Notes: generated by a model not told the origin, from the letters alone. Counted from the stretch's first letter, positions 1 to 9,651 are shown. The stretch: 53,533 nt of DNA from Clostridia bacterium (GCA_017520825.1 JAFXEX010000008.1:1-53533); one strand, 5' to 3'. Numbers and translations: made by a program.

Positions 1-75
1 AAAAAGAACGGTGGGTACGTATCAAAGGATATGGACGCACCACCGGATTTAAGCTTTTTGGATGAAGAGATATGA
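1..75 (+). CDS. 3' end of an unidentified gene (partial)
   Basis: The first 25 codons read openly in frame 1 and end at a TGA at 73-75; the visible C-terminus finishes PPDLSFLDEEI. The stop overlaps the ATG of the following ABC ATPase by two bases (ATGA), the usual sign of translational coupling, so this is probably the first gene of the exporter operon. Regulators often hold that position, but the 24 residues visible do not identify a family. The gene begins outside the window. Confidence 0.6.
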   Translation, partial: KKNGGYVSKDMDAPPDLSFLDEEI

Positions 76-986
76 AAAACATAATTGAAATTAGAAGCCT
101 TAATAAATCCTTCGGGGAAATCAAGGCAGTGCAGGACCTCAACTTTACCGTGGAGGAGGGACAGCTTTTCGCCTTCTTGGGAGTGAACGGAGCAGGTAAG
201 TCCACCACTATAAATATAATGTGCACTTCCCTGAAAAAAGACAGTGGAACGGTTATCATTGACGGCGTTGATATAGACAGTGACGCCGACAGAGTAAAGA
301 ATATGCTTGGCGTAGTCTTTCAAAGCTCGTTGCTTGACCGAGCTTTGACGGTCCGTGACAATCTTGAAAGCCGTGCGTCTCTTTACGGCATTTGTGGAAA
401 GGCGTTTCGTGACAGACTTGGCGAGCTTGCCACACTTCTGGACTTTTCCGATTTACTTAACAGAACGGTAGGAAAGCTCTCGGGTGGTCAGAGACGGCGC
501 ATTGATATTGCAAGGGCGCTTCTCCACCGTCCCAGACTTCTTATTCTCGACGAGCCAACAACGGGGCTTGACCCCCAGACGAGAAAGCTCATATGGGACG
601 TAATCCAGGACGTCAGAAAAAGGGAAAATATGACGGTGTTTCTCACCACTCATTATATGGAGGAAACTGCCGACGCCGATTGCGTTACCATAATTGACGG
701 TGGCAAAATATCGGCAATGGGAACACCCCTTCAGTTGAAAAACACCTATACGGAGGACTTTATCACGCTGTATGGAATAGAAGAGGAGCAGGTAAAGGCT
801 CTTGGCGTTGATTACGAGGCTATTCCCTCGGCGTACAGAATTAAGGTCCCCGATACTGCATCTGCCACAAGACTTATAATAAGTCACCCCGAGGTGTTCG
901 TGGACTATGAGATAACCAAGGGAAAAATGGACGACGTTTTCCTTGCAGTAACGGGTAAAAAGATTTCGGGAGGTGAGGGAAGATGA
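72..986 (+). CDS. ABC transporter ATP-binding protein (drug-export/DrrA-like type)
   Basis: Cytoplasmic ATPase subunit expected to power an ABC-2 type exporter. Visible motifs are Walker A (GVNGAGKST, about residues 37-45), the signature LSGGQRRR, Walker B LLILDEP followed by the D-loop, and the H-loop histidine in TTHYME. The length (304 residues) and the extra C-terminal 80 residues after the nucleotide-binding domain match the DrrA/CcmA-like multidrug and antibiotic-export class. The start ATG overlaps the upstream stop, and its own stop overlaps the permease start by four bases (ATGA at 983-986), so the two subunits are co-translated. The substrate cannot be read from the sequence. Confidence 0.93.
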   Translation: MKNIIEIRSLNKSFGEIKAVQDLNFTVEEGQLFAFLGVNGAGKSTTINIMCTSLKKDSGTVIIDGVDIDSDADRVKNMLGVVFQSSLLDRALTVRDNLESRASLYGICGKAFRDRLGELATLLDFSDLLNRTVGKLSGGQRRRIDIARALLHRPRLLILDEPTTGLDPQTRKLIWDVIQDVRKRENMTVFLTTHYMEETADADCVTIIDGGKISAMGTPLQLKNTYTEDFITLYGIEEEQVKALGVDYEAIPSAYRIKVPDTASATRLIISHPEVFVDYEITKGKMDDVFLAVTGKKISGGEGR

Positions 987-1885
987 AAACCCTATCGGTG
1001 CTTATCAAGAGAAATACCAAGCTGTTTTTCAAGGACAAGGGAATGTTTTTCACCTCCCTTATCACACCTGCCATTCTTCTCGTCCTTTACGCCACCTTTC
1101 TGGGCAATATTTACAAGGACACCTTTACGGCAATAATTCCTCAGGGACTTGATATTTCGGAAAAGCTTATTGACGCCTGCGTAGGAGGTCAGCTTATTTC
1201 CTCAATTCTCGCCGTCTCCTGCGTAACCGTTTCCTTTTGCTCGAATATGCTTATGGTGCAGGACAAAGCGAATTCTACTATCAACGATTTTACCATATCA
1301 CCTGTAAAATCGGGAACCATGGCGCTGGGTTATTACATTTCCACCCTTATATCAACTCTGGTAATATGTATCGTCTCAATGGGCATCTGCCTTGCATATA
1401 TTGCAAGCATAGGCTTTTATATGACGCCAGCCGACGTGCTTTATCTGCTTCTCGACGTGGTACTGCTGGTGATGTTCGGAACGGCGCTTTCAAGCGTTAT
1501 AAACTTTTTCCTCTCTACTCAGGGACAGATATCTGCAGTGGGATCTATAATCAGCTCGGTTTACGGCTTTGTCTGTGGAGCGTATATGCCCATTTCACAG
1601 TTTTCCCAGGGGCTTCAGAGAGTTTTATCCTTCTTTCCCTTCGTTTACGGCACCTCTCTCGTGCGTTATCATTCAATGCGAGGAGTGCTTGACGAAATGG
1701 AGAGCGCAGGAGTCCCCACGGAGATTATTGACGGCATAATGGATACCGTGGATTGCAACGCGTACTTCTTCGGGGACAAGGTGGAGGTTGGCACGATGTA
1801 CGCCGTGGTTTCAATAACCGTGGCATCTCTGATTGCAATATACGTTCTTCTCAACGTGACGAAAAGACAAAAGGGAAAAAAGTAA
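983..1885 (+). CDS. ABC-2 type transporter permease
   Basis: Membrane subunit paired with the preceding ATPase. The 300 residues show the ABC-2 layout: an N-terminal hydrophobic segment around residues 22-42, an extracytoplasmic stretch, then five clustered hydrophobic segments between about 65 and 290, ending in a basic tail RQKGKK. The QPVSP-like region around KSGTMALGYY and the conserved GAYMPISQF segment before the fifth helix fit ABC-2 permeases such as DrrB. It overlaps the ATPase gene by four bases. A new promoter starts within about ten bases after its stop, so the operon probably ends here, although no hairpin terminator is evident. Confidence 0.9.
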   Translation: MKTLSVLIKRNTKLFFKDKGMFFTSLITPAILLVLYATFLGNIYKDTFTAIIPQGLDISEKLIDACVGGQLISSILAVSCVTVSFCSNMLMVQDKANSTINDFTISPVKSGTMALGYYISTLISTLVICIVSMGICLAYIASIGFYMTPADVLYLLLDVVLLVMFGTALSSVINFFLSTQGQISAVGSIISSVYGFVCGAYMPISQFSQGLQRVLSFFPFVYGTSLVRYHSMRGVLDEMESAGVPTEIIDGIMDTVDCNAYFFGDKVEVGTMYAVVSITVASLIAIYVLLNVTKRQKGKK

Positions 1886-1892
1886 AAAACCA

Positions 1893-1920
1893 TTGACAAA
1901 TTAACAGCTTTGGTTATAAT
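1893..1920 (+). promoter_or_regulatory. sigma-A type promoter of the yitT-family gene
   Basis: A consensus -35 TTGACA (1893-1898) and -10 TATAAT (1915-1920) are separated by 16 bases. It begins within about ten bases of the permease stop codon and lies about 38 bases upstream of the YitT start. Confidence 0.8.
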
Positions 1921-1957
1921 ATACTTGAAATTATAGCTTGGAAAGCAGGTTGATTTT

Positions 1958-2848
1958 ATGAAACGGTTAAACTCTTTCGTCTCTTACGTAAAAATTATAG
2001 CCGTAGCTCTTTTACTGGCGCTGAATTATCAGTTGTTTATCGTAATAAACAGCTTTGCGCCTGCAGGGCTTAACGGAATAGCCACTATGGTGCAATACAA
2101 AACGGGCTTCAGTATCGGCTATATGTCACTCATTATAAATATACCCCTTTGTATACTTGCATACTATTTAATAGACCGGATGTTCGCAAAGCGAAGTCTG
2201 GTCTTTTGTCTTGTTTATTCGTTTTCTTATATCTATTTTCAAGAGATAGGCTTTGAAGCCTTTCAGTATAATGCCAACGGACACGATACCATATTCCCCG
2301 TGATTTTAAGTGGCGTTATAAGTGGCTTCGTTTACGGCATCTGCTTCAGAAACAACGCGTCAACGGGTGGTACCGATATAGTGTCAAAGTATATAAGCAA
2401 GAAAAATCCCTATCTTGAATTTTTCTGGGTAACCTTTACACTAAATACTATCGTTGCAATATGCTCCTTCTTCGTATACGCCACTCCCGACGGAGAGGGG
2501 GGACTTACCTACGATTATAAGCCCGTCTGCCTTTGCATACTCTATTGCTTTATATCAAGCTATATCGGCAGTTATATAATCAAGGGCTCGAAATCAGCCT
2601 GCAAGTTCACCGTCATTACCTCACACGCCGATGAAATATCAAAGGATATTATGGAAAATCTCAGACACGGCACAACCCAGATAAACGCAATGGGCTCCTA
2701 CAGTCACGGCGAAAAGCAGATGCTTATATGCGTGGTGAACAAGCATCAGATAGTTGATTTTAAGAATATACTGAAAAAATATCCCGACACCTTTTCCTTC
2801 TTTGAAAACGTCAACGAAACCTACGGAAATTTCAAAAGGATAAAATAG
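1958..2848 (+). CDS. YitT family membrane protein
   Basis: Integral membrane protein of the YitT/DUF161 family with the C-terminal cytoplasmic DUF2179 domain; the molecular function is not established. The sequence shows the family pattern: FVIAPAGLNGIA-like first loop (here NSFAPAGLNGIATM), five hydrophobic segments up to about residue 190, the glycine-rich CFRNNASTGGTDIVSKY motif, and from about residue 205 a soluble domain with the SYSHGEKQMLICVV segment typical of DUF2179. The length of 296 residues is normal. The start ATG at 1958 has a GGAAAGCAGG ribosome site upstream and its own strong promoter. It stands alone. Confidence 0.9.
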   Translation: MKRLNSFVSYVKIIAVALLLALNYQLFIVINSFAPAGLNGIATMVQYKTGFSIGYMSLIINIPLCILAYYLIDRMFAKRSLVFCLVYSFSYIYFQEIGFEAFQYNANGHDTIFPVILSGVISGFVYGICFRNNASTGGTDIVSKYISKKNPYLEFFWVTFTLNTIVAICSFFVYATPDGEGGLTYDYKPVCLCILYCFISSYIGSYIIKGSKSACKFTVITSHADEISKDIMENLRHGTTQINAMGSYSHGEKQMLICVVNKHQIVDFKNILKKYPDTFSFFENVNETYGNFKRIK

Positions 2849-2954
2849 CACTGTATCAAAAAGGTCATTTTTTTATCAAAAATGTTATTGTATTTGTCAG
2901 CCGTTTTTGATATATTACAAGTGTAATAAAAAGGCTTACGGCTTGGAGGTTTTT

Positions 2955-4547
2955 ATGGAATTCAAGGTTAAGATGCTGGAAAACGAGCTTTGGTGGGGTG
3001 GCTCTGCCTATCACGGCGCAAAGATGCCCTACGACGCAAAAACCGAGCTTTGTGGGGACTTCAGAAAATTGGCTTTGAATCAGACGATGCCCCTGTATAT
3101 GTCAAATCGTGGCAGAGTAATCTGGTCTGATTCTCCCTTTGCATATGAGATAAAAAACGGAGAATTCGTTTTGGAGGGAGAGGGCGAGTTCTATCTTGAG
3201 CAGTTTGGCACAACTCTCCGTGAGGCGCATACGGGCGCCAGAGCAAGGTTCTTCCCCCTGAAGAAAAGACGGCTCAACCGTGACTTTTTTAAGACCGTTC
3301 AGTACAACACCTGGATAGAGTGTCTGTACAATCAGACTCAGGAGCACATACTCCGTTATGCCCACGCCATAATTGACAACGGCTTCGAGCCGGGTATCCT
3401 TATGATAGACGAGGGGTGGCACGGCAGATACGGACAGTGGGAGTTTGACCGTCTTAAATTCCCCGACCCCAAGGCAATGGTGGACGAGCTTCACTCCCTT
3501 GGCTTCAAGGTAATGCTTTGGATAGTTCCCAACGTTTGCCCCGACGGAGAATTCTTCATAAAGCTCTATGAGAGAAACATCAGCCTATACAAAGACAACC
3601 CCGACGCTTGTATCTTTGTGGGTGACAAAAATCAGCCCTACCGACCTGCGCTCTTTGCGTGGTGGAACGGCTTCAGCGCAATGCTGGATTTTTCAAGAGA
3701 GTCGGACAGAGAGTTTCTTGATTCACAGCTGCAGCACCTTATGACCGAATACGGAATTGACGGCTTTAAGTTTGACGGTGGCTCGCTGTCAAGATACGCA
3801 AGCAGCGTGACGGGTGAAATCAGCTCAGATTTAACTCCTGCCCAGCTTAATATGGAATGGAACAAGTTTGCACAGCAGTACGACTATCACGAATATAAGG
3901 ATACCTATTGTGGAGCGCAGTATCCCACCATTCAGCGACTTTCCGACAGACATCATTCCTGGGGCGAGGTGGATCGGGATGCAAAGCAGATTGATTTGGG
4001 ACTCGCTTCAATTATCCCTTGCTCAATAGCCGAGGGAATAATAGGACACCCCTTTATCTGTCCCGATATGGTAGGTGGCGGTGAGTGGAAATGCTTTCTA
4101 CCCGGTATGCCTGTCGACTCCGAGCTGTTTGTCCGTTGGGCACAGCTTTCAGCCCTGTTCCCCATGATGCAATATTCAAAAGCCCCTTGGGACGTTCTCG
4201 ACGAAGAGTCCTGCCGATTGGTTATAGAGGCAGGTACGCTTCATAAGGACTTTACCCACGAGATAATGGAAATGGTAACCAGAGCCGAGGAAACGGGTGA
4301 GCCCATCCTCAGAAGCCTTGAATATAATTATCCCGGTCAGAATTACGGATATATAGTAGATGAATTTATGTTAGAGGATAAGTATCTTGTAGCACCCGTC
4401 ATTGAAAAGGGCGCAAGGGAAAGAAGGGTTATTCTCCCCGAGGGCGAGTGGCTTGCCGACGACGGCATGGTGTACGGAAAGGGCGAGTACGTTATATCGG
4501 CGCCTCTTGACAGACTTATTTATTTTAAGAAAAAAATAAGTCAATAA
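2955..4547 (+). CDS. Glycoside hydrolase family 31 (alpha-glycosidase)
   Basis: Cytoplasmic retaining alpha-glycosidase, with no signal peptide, probably acting on imported oligosaccharides; the exact sugar cannot be told. The (beta/alpha)8 core carries the family nucleophile in GIDGFKFDGG (Asp274 from this start), and the acid/base region lies near HHSWGEVDRD (335-342), followed by the conserved HPFICPDMVGG and the C-terminal beta domain. At 530 residues it is compact for GH31. An in-frame codon at 2907 would add 16 residues, but ATG 2955 is preferred because GGAGG at 2945-2949 sits correctly before it. A weak promoter (TTGTAT, 17 bases, TATATT at 2911-2916) precedes it. No transporter gene is adjacent. 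Confidence 0.88.
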   Translation: MEFKVKMLENELWWGGSAYHGAKMPYDAKTELCGDFRKLALNQTMPLYMSNRGRVIWSDSPFAYEIKNGEFVLEGEGEFYLEQFGTTLREAHTGARARFFPLKKRRLNRDFFKTVQYNTWIECLYNQTQEHILRYAHAIIDNGFEPGILMIDEGWHGRYGQWEFDRLKFPDPKAMVDELHSLGFKVMLWIVPNVCPDGEFFIKLYERNISLYKDNPDACIFVGDKNQPYRPALFAWWNGFSAMLDFSRESDREFLDSQLQHLMTEYGIDGFKFDGGSLSRYASSVTGEISSDLTPAQLNMEWNKFAQQYDYHEYKDTYCGAQYPTIQRLSDRHHSWGEVDRDAKQIDLGLASIIPCSIAEGIIGHPFICPDMVGGGEWKCFLPGMPVDSELFVRWAQLSALFPMMQYSKAPWDVLDEESCRLVIEAGTLHKDFTHEIMEMVTRAEETGEPILRSLEYNYPGQNYGYIVDEFMLEDKYLVAPVIEKGARERRVILPEGEWLADDGMVYGKGEYVISAPLDRLIYFKKKISQ

Positions 4548-4576
4548 TATTGCTTTTTACCTCCTTGTGTGATAAT

Positions 4577-4602
4577 ATATAATCTATACAGTTAGATTAT
4601 AT
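4577..4602. promoter_or_regulatory. Inverted repeat upstream of the TIR gene
   Basis: ATATAATCTA (4577-4586) and its exact complement TAGATTATAT (4593-4602) flank a six-base loop, 27 bases before the TIR gene start. It could be an operator or an mRNA hairpin. A -10-like TATAAT lies inside the left arm. No regulator gene is adjacent. Confidence 0.4.
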
Positions 4603-4628
4603 TTATAAGCTTTTTTAGGAGTAAAATT

Positions 4629-7600
4629 ATGGCGTATGATATTTTTATATCTTATAAGGAAAGCGACGGCACGGAATATGCAGAAAAACTAAAAAAAGGA
4701 TTGGCAAAAAGAGGGTATACGTCTGCTTATTTTAACAAAACTAATAAGAACGAAGAAGGAAGCTTTATTGAAAGACTTGAAAATGCAATCAAAGCTTGTA
4801 AAGTTTTTATTTTAGTATTGAGCGCAAATGCTAAACAAGCTATACTGAATAAAACTGCAGAGAAGGGATCAAAGGCATTCGATTATGTTTGCTGGGAAAT
4901 AACCAAGGCTTACGAGAATAATAAGCATGTGTTGATTCTGAACACCGGTTTCTCTTTTGACCCGTATTTAGATAAATATAAATATGATGATATGAGGGGT
5001 ATTGAAATATATACAGGCAAAGATTCCAAATCATCTCTGCTTGAGGCACAGATTTTTGAAATGGATAAGATACTTGACGAACAAGGGGATTTGTTGAAAA
5101 ATGCAGGTGTTGACGTTTTTTCCCGAATGATACTTCGAAAGGTAATTTATGGCGTTTTATCTATAAAATACAAAGCAAAAAACACAGTAGGAAATTATGC
5201 TGATAAGGAATGCATATTCAATAAACAAGCGCTAGAGACATTGTGTGAATACATAACAAAAGATAACAGTATTACGACAGCAATAGAAGACTGTAAAACA
5301 GCAGAAGAATTAACTGAATATATGAATGGCACTAATCATGAAATACTTCAGGACTTTTGTGAGCATTTTAAAATGGAAGCTGGTGATAAACAAAAAACAA
5401 TTAATATTAAAATTAAAGATCCTTCTATGTGTAAGCTCTATGAATCAGATTGTTGGGAAGTGCTGGAGTATTTATATAATTCATATCTTGCAATGAATTT
5501 CCATGAAGACTTTTCCTCTATCAGAAAGTTCTATTTAAACAAAACAATAAGTGATTATGTTCTTGCACTTGCTTGGAACAGATACTTTATTAAAAATAAA
5601 GATAAAAAAAGGGATCTTGTTTACACAATTATTCCTGAACTCATAAGAACGCACAACCACGCACAGAGATATTTGTTTGCCTTGATAGAAAAAGGAAGAT
5701 TTGGAAATGGAGAGGAATGGCTTTTTTGTGATGTCGGAGGAGAGCATTCGAGCCAAATAAAAGCTTTGTTCGGTGATTACTATCGGGATGTTTTTTATAC
5801 TGATATGGCTAGATCAACGTTTACTGAACGGCTTTTTGTGTGGTTTAATCGTAATAAAGAACGTTTTGTTGATTTCTGTTTGTGGTTAATAAAAGATTAT
5901 AAATGCAGTGATGCGGAAATATGGAATTACTTGATTGAAAAATGCGATACGTCCGCAAATAGAAACAGCTTAGAGATTTTAAAGGGGTTTTTTTCGGAAT
6001 ACATACAACAAAAAAACTTTAAAGTTATCTTTAGGATGATTGAACAAGGATTGAGTGAATCCGTTTTCTTCGATGGCAACCAAGAGAAGGAAAAAATTTT
6101 ATTTGACTTGCTATGTGAGGCAGCAGCAAATAAAGAAATTGTTAAAAAATACGGACAGGGAATATCAAAAACATTTTATATATTTTGGAAAAAAGGCCAG
6201 TATGCAGACGAAATAAAACAAATTGCACATGGAAAATACCTCGTAGATAAGATTGGTGCATTCAAAAATTTGTATAATGTCATTGAAGGAATAACCCCTG
6301 AAAATATTAGTATTCCTAAGGAAAAGTATGAAGATATTCTTCGAGAAACTGCAGAAGCATCCGATGATAAGATTTTAGAGGACAATCGATTTCTGCCTGT
6401 GTTAAATAACGTATGGGTTACATCGCAAAACGCTGATGTTTACAATAGAGCATTGAGTAAATTGCTTAATGTATGCACATATATAAACCATTATTATGGA
6501 TTTAATGTACTCCTTTTTGCGAAAAAAAGATGGTTGAATAAAACAAACAGACAAAGATTATTCGAATGCATAAAAGATTTTGCAGATAAATATGGAACAG
6601 ATGCGAAGCTTGAAGATAAAGATTATGGTAAAATGTTTGATATTCTTAAAGATCGTTATTTTGGCGATGTAAGAACTGCTTTCAAAATGAAGGTTTTTAA
6701 CAATGAAGGAGTATCACCGGAGATTAAAATGAACATCTTTAATCTTTGGTATGATGACGAGTTGAAAGAAAACCTTAAAGAGAAAATCAAAGAAAACGCT
6801 GAAGAAAATAACGATACACAAAAGGCGTTTGAAATATTGTTTAAGGATAAAAACAAAAAATGGAAAAATTTGCAGGGTTGGAAAGTAGTACATCTATATC
6901 CTCTTATTGAAGAACTTCTTGCCTTTGAAAATTTTGTTGAATTAAAGCTAGAAATTCAGAAAAAGTTAATACACAATGTAAAAAGCCAAAAAATGTTTTA
7001 TCCGAAAATTATCGCATTGTTGGATTCGTTTAAAGAAAACGAAGACGCATGGAATAGGTTGGGAACGTCCGTGAAACTTGCGTTTGTTATGCATATTGAC
7101 AAGATTGTTCAAGAGTTTGAAAAGATAGGTTTCATCAACGATTTTGTGGAAAGCGTTATAAAAGATGTGTCGTCCATGCGCAAAAAGCACAACGAAGTTA
7201 GACAGGAATATGGAATTAAAGAAGAAACATTAATGTATCATATGATTTCGTTGTATCAAAAGAAACCGTGGAAAACAGCAAAACTATGTGCTGCAGCACA
7301 AGTAAAATGGTATGGTCAACTTAAACATGACGACGAAGAGGAAGGGATAGATTATAACGAGAAGGATATGCTTTTTGATCGACGCAAATTATTCAAGACG
7401 GCAGCATCCAATCCCTGTATCAAAGAACTAACCTGCTATTTAGCCAAAGCGAACTATTCAGTAGTACGTCAAAATTCATCTAAAATATCTAACGATAAAG
7501 ATGTTTTGAGTGATTTTTCAATACTCTTTAGAAACATAATTCAAGGACGGATTCCGTTGTGGTTTGGTGTGGAAGTGGAAGTGCCGACAAAAGCAAAAAT

Positions 7601-8192
7601 GCAATGGATAGAAAATGTTGATTTTGAAAGTGTTGTTAATGACTTCAAAAAATACGAAAGGTCGTTGGAAGATGAAATACTTGATGAAGCACAAAAAGCT
7701 AAAGACAATTTTGAAGAAAAGGCGATTGATTTCAATGAAGAATCCGAGAAGATTATATTGTGGAAGGATTCAGAGGATGATGAAAAGTTTTATGTTTTAG
7801 AACGAAAAAAACTTTTTGCGCGATATTTCGACAATAGCATGTGGTACTACGGACTGAAATTTAATGCCTTTCTGTTTATACCACAGATGTGTGAAGAGGT
7901 GTCTTTTGTTTCAGAAACAGATGTATTTGACGTAAATAAGGAAATGGAAAATGTAAAAAAAGTAATAGAAGAAAAATTTAAAAACATTCTTATTGAATTT
8001 GATCCTGAAAAGCCAAAATTCGACCGGTTTGTTGCCGAGTGTGGAATTGACAAAGATGTCAAAGAGTCAATTAATCATTTCTATAATGCATATTCAAACT
8101 ATTTAAGACTAGTGGCAATAAAGCCTCAAATTGCAGAAGCTTTTTCAGATTATGTCAGATACATGAAATATGCGATTGAAAATATGAAATAA
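4629..8192 (+). CDS. TIR-domain protein with a large unclassified C-terminal region
   Basis: The N-terminal 130 residues form a TIR domain: strand A YDIFISYKESDG (3-14), the ENAIKACKVFILVLS strand region (51-65), and YVCWEITKAYE where Glu90 occupies the position of the catalytic glutamate of NAD-cleaving TIR domains. The remaining 1,050 residues are mostly helical, rich in Lys, Glu, Asn and aromatic residues, and match no family I recognise; they may serve as sensor or oligomerisation module. By analogy with other bacterial TIR proteins an NADase role in phage defence is plausible, but this is inference. The gene is markedly more AT-rich than both neighbours, stands alone, and has no partner nuclease or sensor gene, which suggests horizontal acquisition. 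ATG 4629 is preceded by TTAGGAGT. Confidence 0.8.
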   Translation: MAYDIFISYKESDGTEYAEKLKKGLAKRGYTSAYFNKTNKNEEGSFIERLENAIKACKVFILVLSANAKQAILNKTAEKGSKAFDYVCWEITKAYENNKHVLILNTGFSFDPYLDKYKYDDMRGIEIYTGKDSKSSLLEAQIFEMDKILDEQGDLLKNAGVDVFSRMILRKVIYGVLSIKYKAKNTVGNYADKECIFNKQALETLCEYITKDNSITTAIEDCKTAEELTEYMNGTNHEILQDFCEHFKMEAGDKQKTINIKIKDPSMCKLYESDCWEVLEYLYNSYLAMNFHEDFSSIRKFYLNKTISDYVLALAWNRYFIKNKDKKRDLVYTIIPELIRTHNHAQRYLFALIEKGRFGNGEEWLFCDVGGEHSSQIKALFGDYYRDVFYTDMARSTFTERLFVWFNRNKERFVDFCLWLIKDYKCSDAEIWNYLIEKCDTSANRNSLEILKGFFSEYIQQKNFKVIFRMIEQGLSESVFFDGNQEKEKILFDLLCEAAANKEIVKKYGQGISKTFYIFWKKGQYADEIKQIAHGKYLVDKIGAFKNLYNVIEGITPENISIPKEKYEDILRETAEASDDKILEDNRFLPVLNNVWVTSQNADVYNRALSKLLNVCTYINHYYGFNVLLFAKKRWLNKTNRQRLFECIKDFADKYGTDAKLEDKDYGKMFDILKDRYFGDVRTAFKMKVFNNEGVSPEIKMNIFNLWYDDELKENLKEKIKENAEENNDTQKAFEILFKDKNKKWKNLQGWKVVHLYPLIEELLAFENFVELKLEIQKKLIHNVKSQKMFYPKIIALLDSFKENEDAWNRLGTSVKLAFVMHIDKIVQEFEKIGFINDFVESVIKDVSSMRKKHNEVRQEYGIKEETLMYHMISLYQKKPWKTAKLCAAAQVKWYGQLKHDDEEEGIDYNEKDMLFDRRKLFKTAASNPCIKELTCYLAKANYSVVRQNSSKISNDKDVLSDFSILFRNIIQGRIPLWFGVEVEVPTKAKMQWIENVDFESVVNDFKKYERSLEDEILDEAQKAKDNFEEKAIDFNEESEKIILWKDSEDDEKFYVLERKKLFARYFDNSMWYYGLKFNAFLFIPQMCEEVSFVSETDVFDVNKEMENVKKVIEEKFKNILIEFDPEKPKFDRFVAECGIDKDVKESINHFYNAYSNYLRLVAIKPQIAEAFSDYVRYMKYAIENMK

Positions 8193-8265
8193 TTTTCGGT
8201 ATCAAAATCTTACGCTGATTCTAAAATATAAAAGTCAAAATAAAAAAGGTAAAAGAGGTAATAAA

Positions 8266-9522
8266 ATGTTCGAAACGAAAATAATGGACATAATCCGTTC
8301 TTTCGATGAATGTGACTGTGGTGTAAAGCACTATACTGCAGTAAAGGACGTGGTTATAGAGTCGGGCGCAGTAAACCGTGTTGGAGAAATATTGAAGAAA
8401 AACGGCTTCCCCAAAAGTCTTCTTCTCGTGGCAGACCGGAACACCTTAAAGGCTTCCGAGGGAATCGTTGAAAGCCTTGAGGGCTTTGACCTCACATATA
8501 AAATATACGACAACATCCGAGTTGCAGAAATGGAGCACGTTGAAGAGCTTGAGGAAATGATAAAGGGCAAGGATATGGCCATTCTTTCCGTAGGCTCAGG
8601 CTCGGTAAACGACCCCTGCCGACTTGCCGCGGCAAATCAGAACAAAAAGCTTTGTATCTTCGGAACGGCACCCTCAATGGACGGCTTCGCTTCCTATAGC
8701 TCTCCTATCGTAAACAAGGGCTTCAAGGAAAGCTTCCCTGCAAAAAGCCCCGAGGTTATAATAGGTGACACAAAAATTCTTGCCAACGCACCTGCATATC
8801 TCAAGTCGTCGGGCTTCGGCGATATGATAGCAAAGTACATAGGTCTCGTGGATTGGCAGGTATCGGCGATGCTGACAGGCGAGTATTACTGCCCCAAGGT
8901 AGCAAAGCTCACCCGTGACGCCGTTGATATTCTTATGGGTATGGCAGATAAGGTTACCGTAAACGACGAATACACGGCAGGTAAAATCTTCGAAGCCCTT
9001 CTTATGACGGGCATCGGAATGAGCTTTGCCCAAAGCTCACGCCCTGCAAGTGGAAGTGAGCATATCGTTGCCCACATTCTTGAATGTGTGGAGCTTCGTG
9101 ACGGAATTATTCCCAACTATCACGGCGAGGACGTAGGCGTTGCCACCCTTCATATGCTCAGACTTTACAACCAGCTTGCCGAAAGGGAAGAGATAGAGGC
9201 AGTGAAGGAGAAGGTTGATTGGGAGGACGTTTACTCATTCTACGGCTCAATGTCCGACGACGTGAGGAGAATGAATACCCCCGACACCGTTACCGACCAC
9301 GTTGACCCCACCGAACTGAAGGAAAGATGGCAGGAGATACGTGACCTCATTCATTCAATCCCTTCCTACGAGGAGTGCTACGACGCAATGAAAAAGGCAG
9401 GCTGTAAGCTGACCGTTCAGGACATCGGCAAGGATGAAAAGCTCTTCGCCGACTGCATAAAATACTCACCCTATATGCGTCGCCGTCTGACAATTCTCAG
9501 AATGATAGATATGATAAAATGA
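8266..9522 (+). CDS. sn-glycerol-1-phosphate dehydrogenase-like (AraM/EgsA family)
   Basis: Member of the metal-dependent dehydrogenase group related to glycerol dehydrogenase; the family reduces dihydroxyacetone phosphate to sn-glycerol-1-phosphate with NAD(P)H. Visible features are the nucleotide-binding SVGSGSVNDPCR segment, the FGTAPSMDGFAS loop, the family signature SSGFGDMIAKYIGLVDW with the metal-binding Asp, and histidines in ASGSEHIVAH and ATLHMLR. Length 418 is typical of bacterial AraM. AraM is best known from Bacillus, where it feeds heptaprenylglyceryl phosphate synthesis; no prenyltransferase gene is present here, so its pathway is open. It stands alone behind AGAGGT and is followed by a hairpin terminator. 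Confidence 0.85.
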   Translation: MFETKIMDIIRSFDECDCGVKHYTAVKDVVIESGAVNRVGEILKKNGFPKSLLLVADRNTLKASEGIVESLEGFDLTYKIYDNIRVAEMEHVEELEEMIKGKDMAILSVGSGSVNDPCRLAAANQNKKLCIFGTAPSMDGFASYSSPIVNKGFKESFPAKSPEVIIGDTKILANAPAYLKSSGFGDMIAKYIGLVDWQVSAMLTGEYYCPKVAKLTRDAVDILMGMADKVTVNDEYTAGKIFEALLMTGIGMSFAQSSRPASGSEHIVAHILECVELRDGIIPNYHGEDVGVATLHMLRLYNQLAEREEIEAVKEKVDWEDVYSFYGSMSDDVRRMNTPDTVTDHVDPTELKERWQEIRDLIHSIPSYEECYDAMKKAGCKLTVQDIGKDEKLFADCIKYSPYMRRRLTILRMIDMIK

Positions 9523-9527
9523 AAAAG

Positions 9528-9555
9528 TGCAGGTCGAAAGACCTGCATTCTTTTA
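9528..9555 (+). terminator. Rho-independent terminator of the G1P dehydrogenase gene
   Basis: A perfect stem GCAGGTC/GACCTGC (9529-9535 with 9540-9546) closes a GAAA tetraloop and is followed by TTCTTTT, just after the stop codon. Confidence 0.8.
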
Positions 9556-9651
9556 GCTTTCGGGGAAATTTGAAATCAACCTCGCCGTTTCGTTTTGTCG
9601 GGATATTAAGGTTGTTACGATAGGCGAGATTTGCCTGCGGTGGCTCACCGC

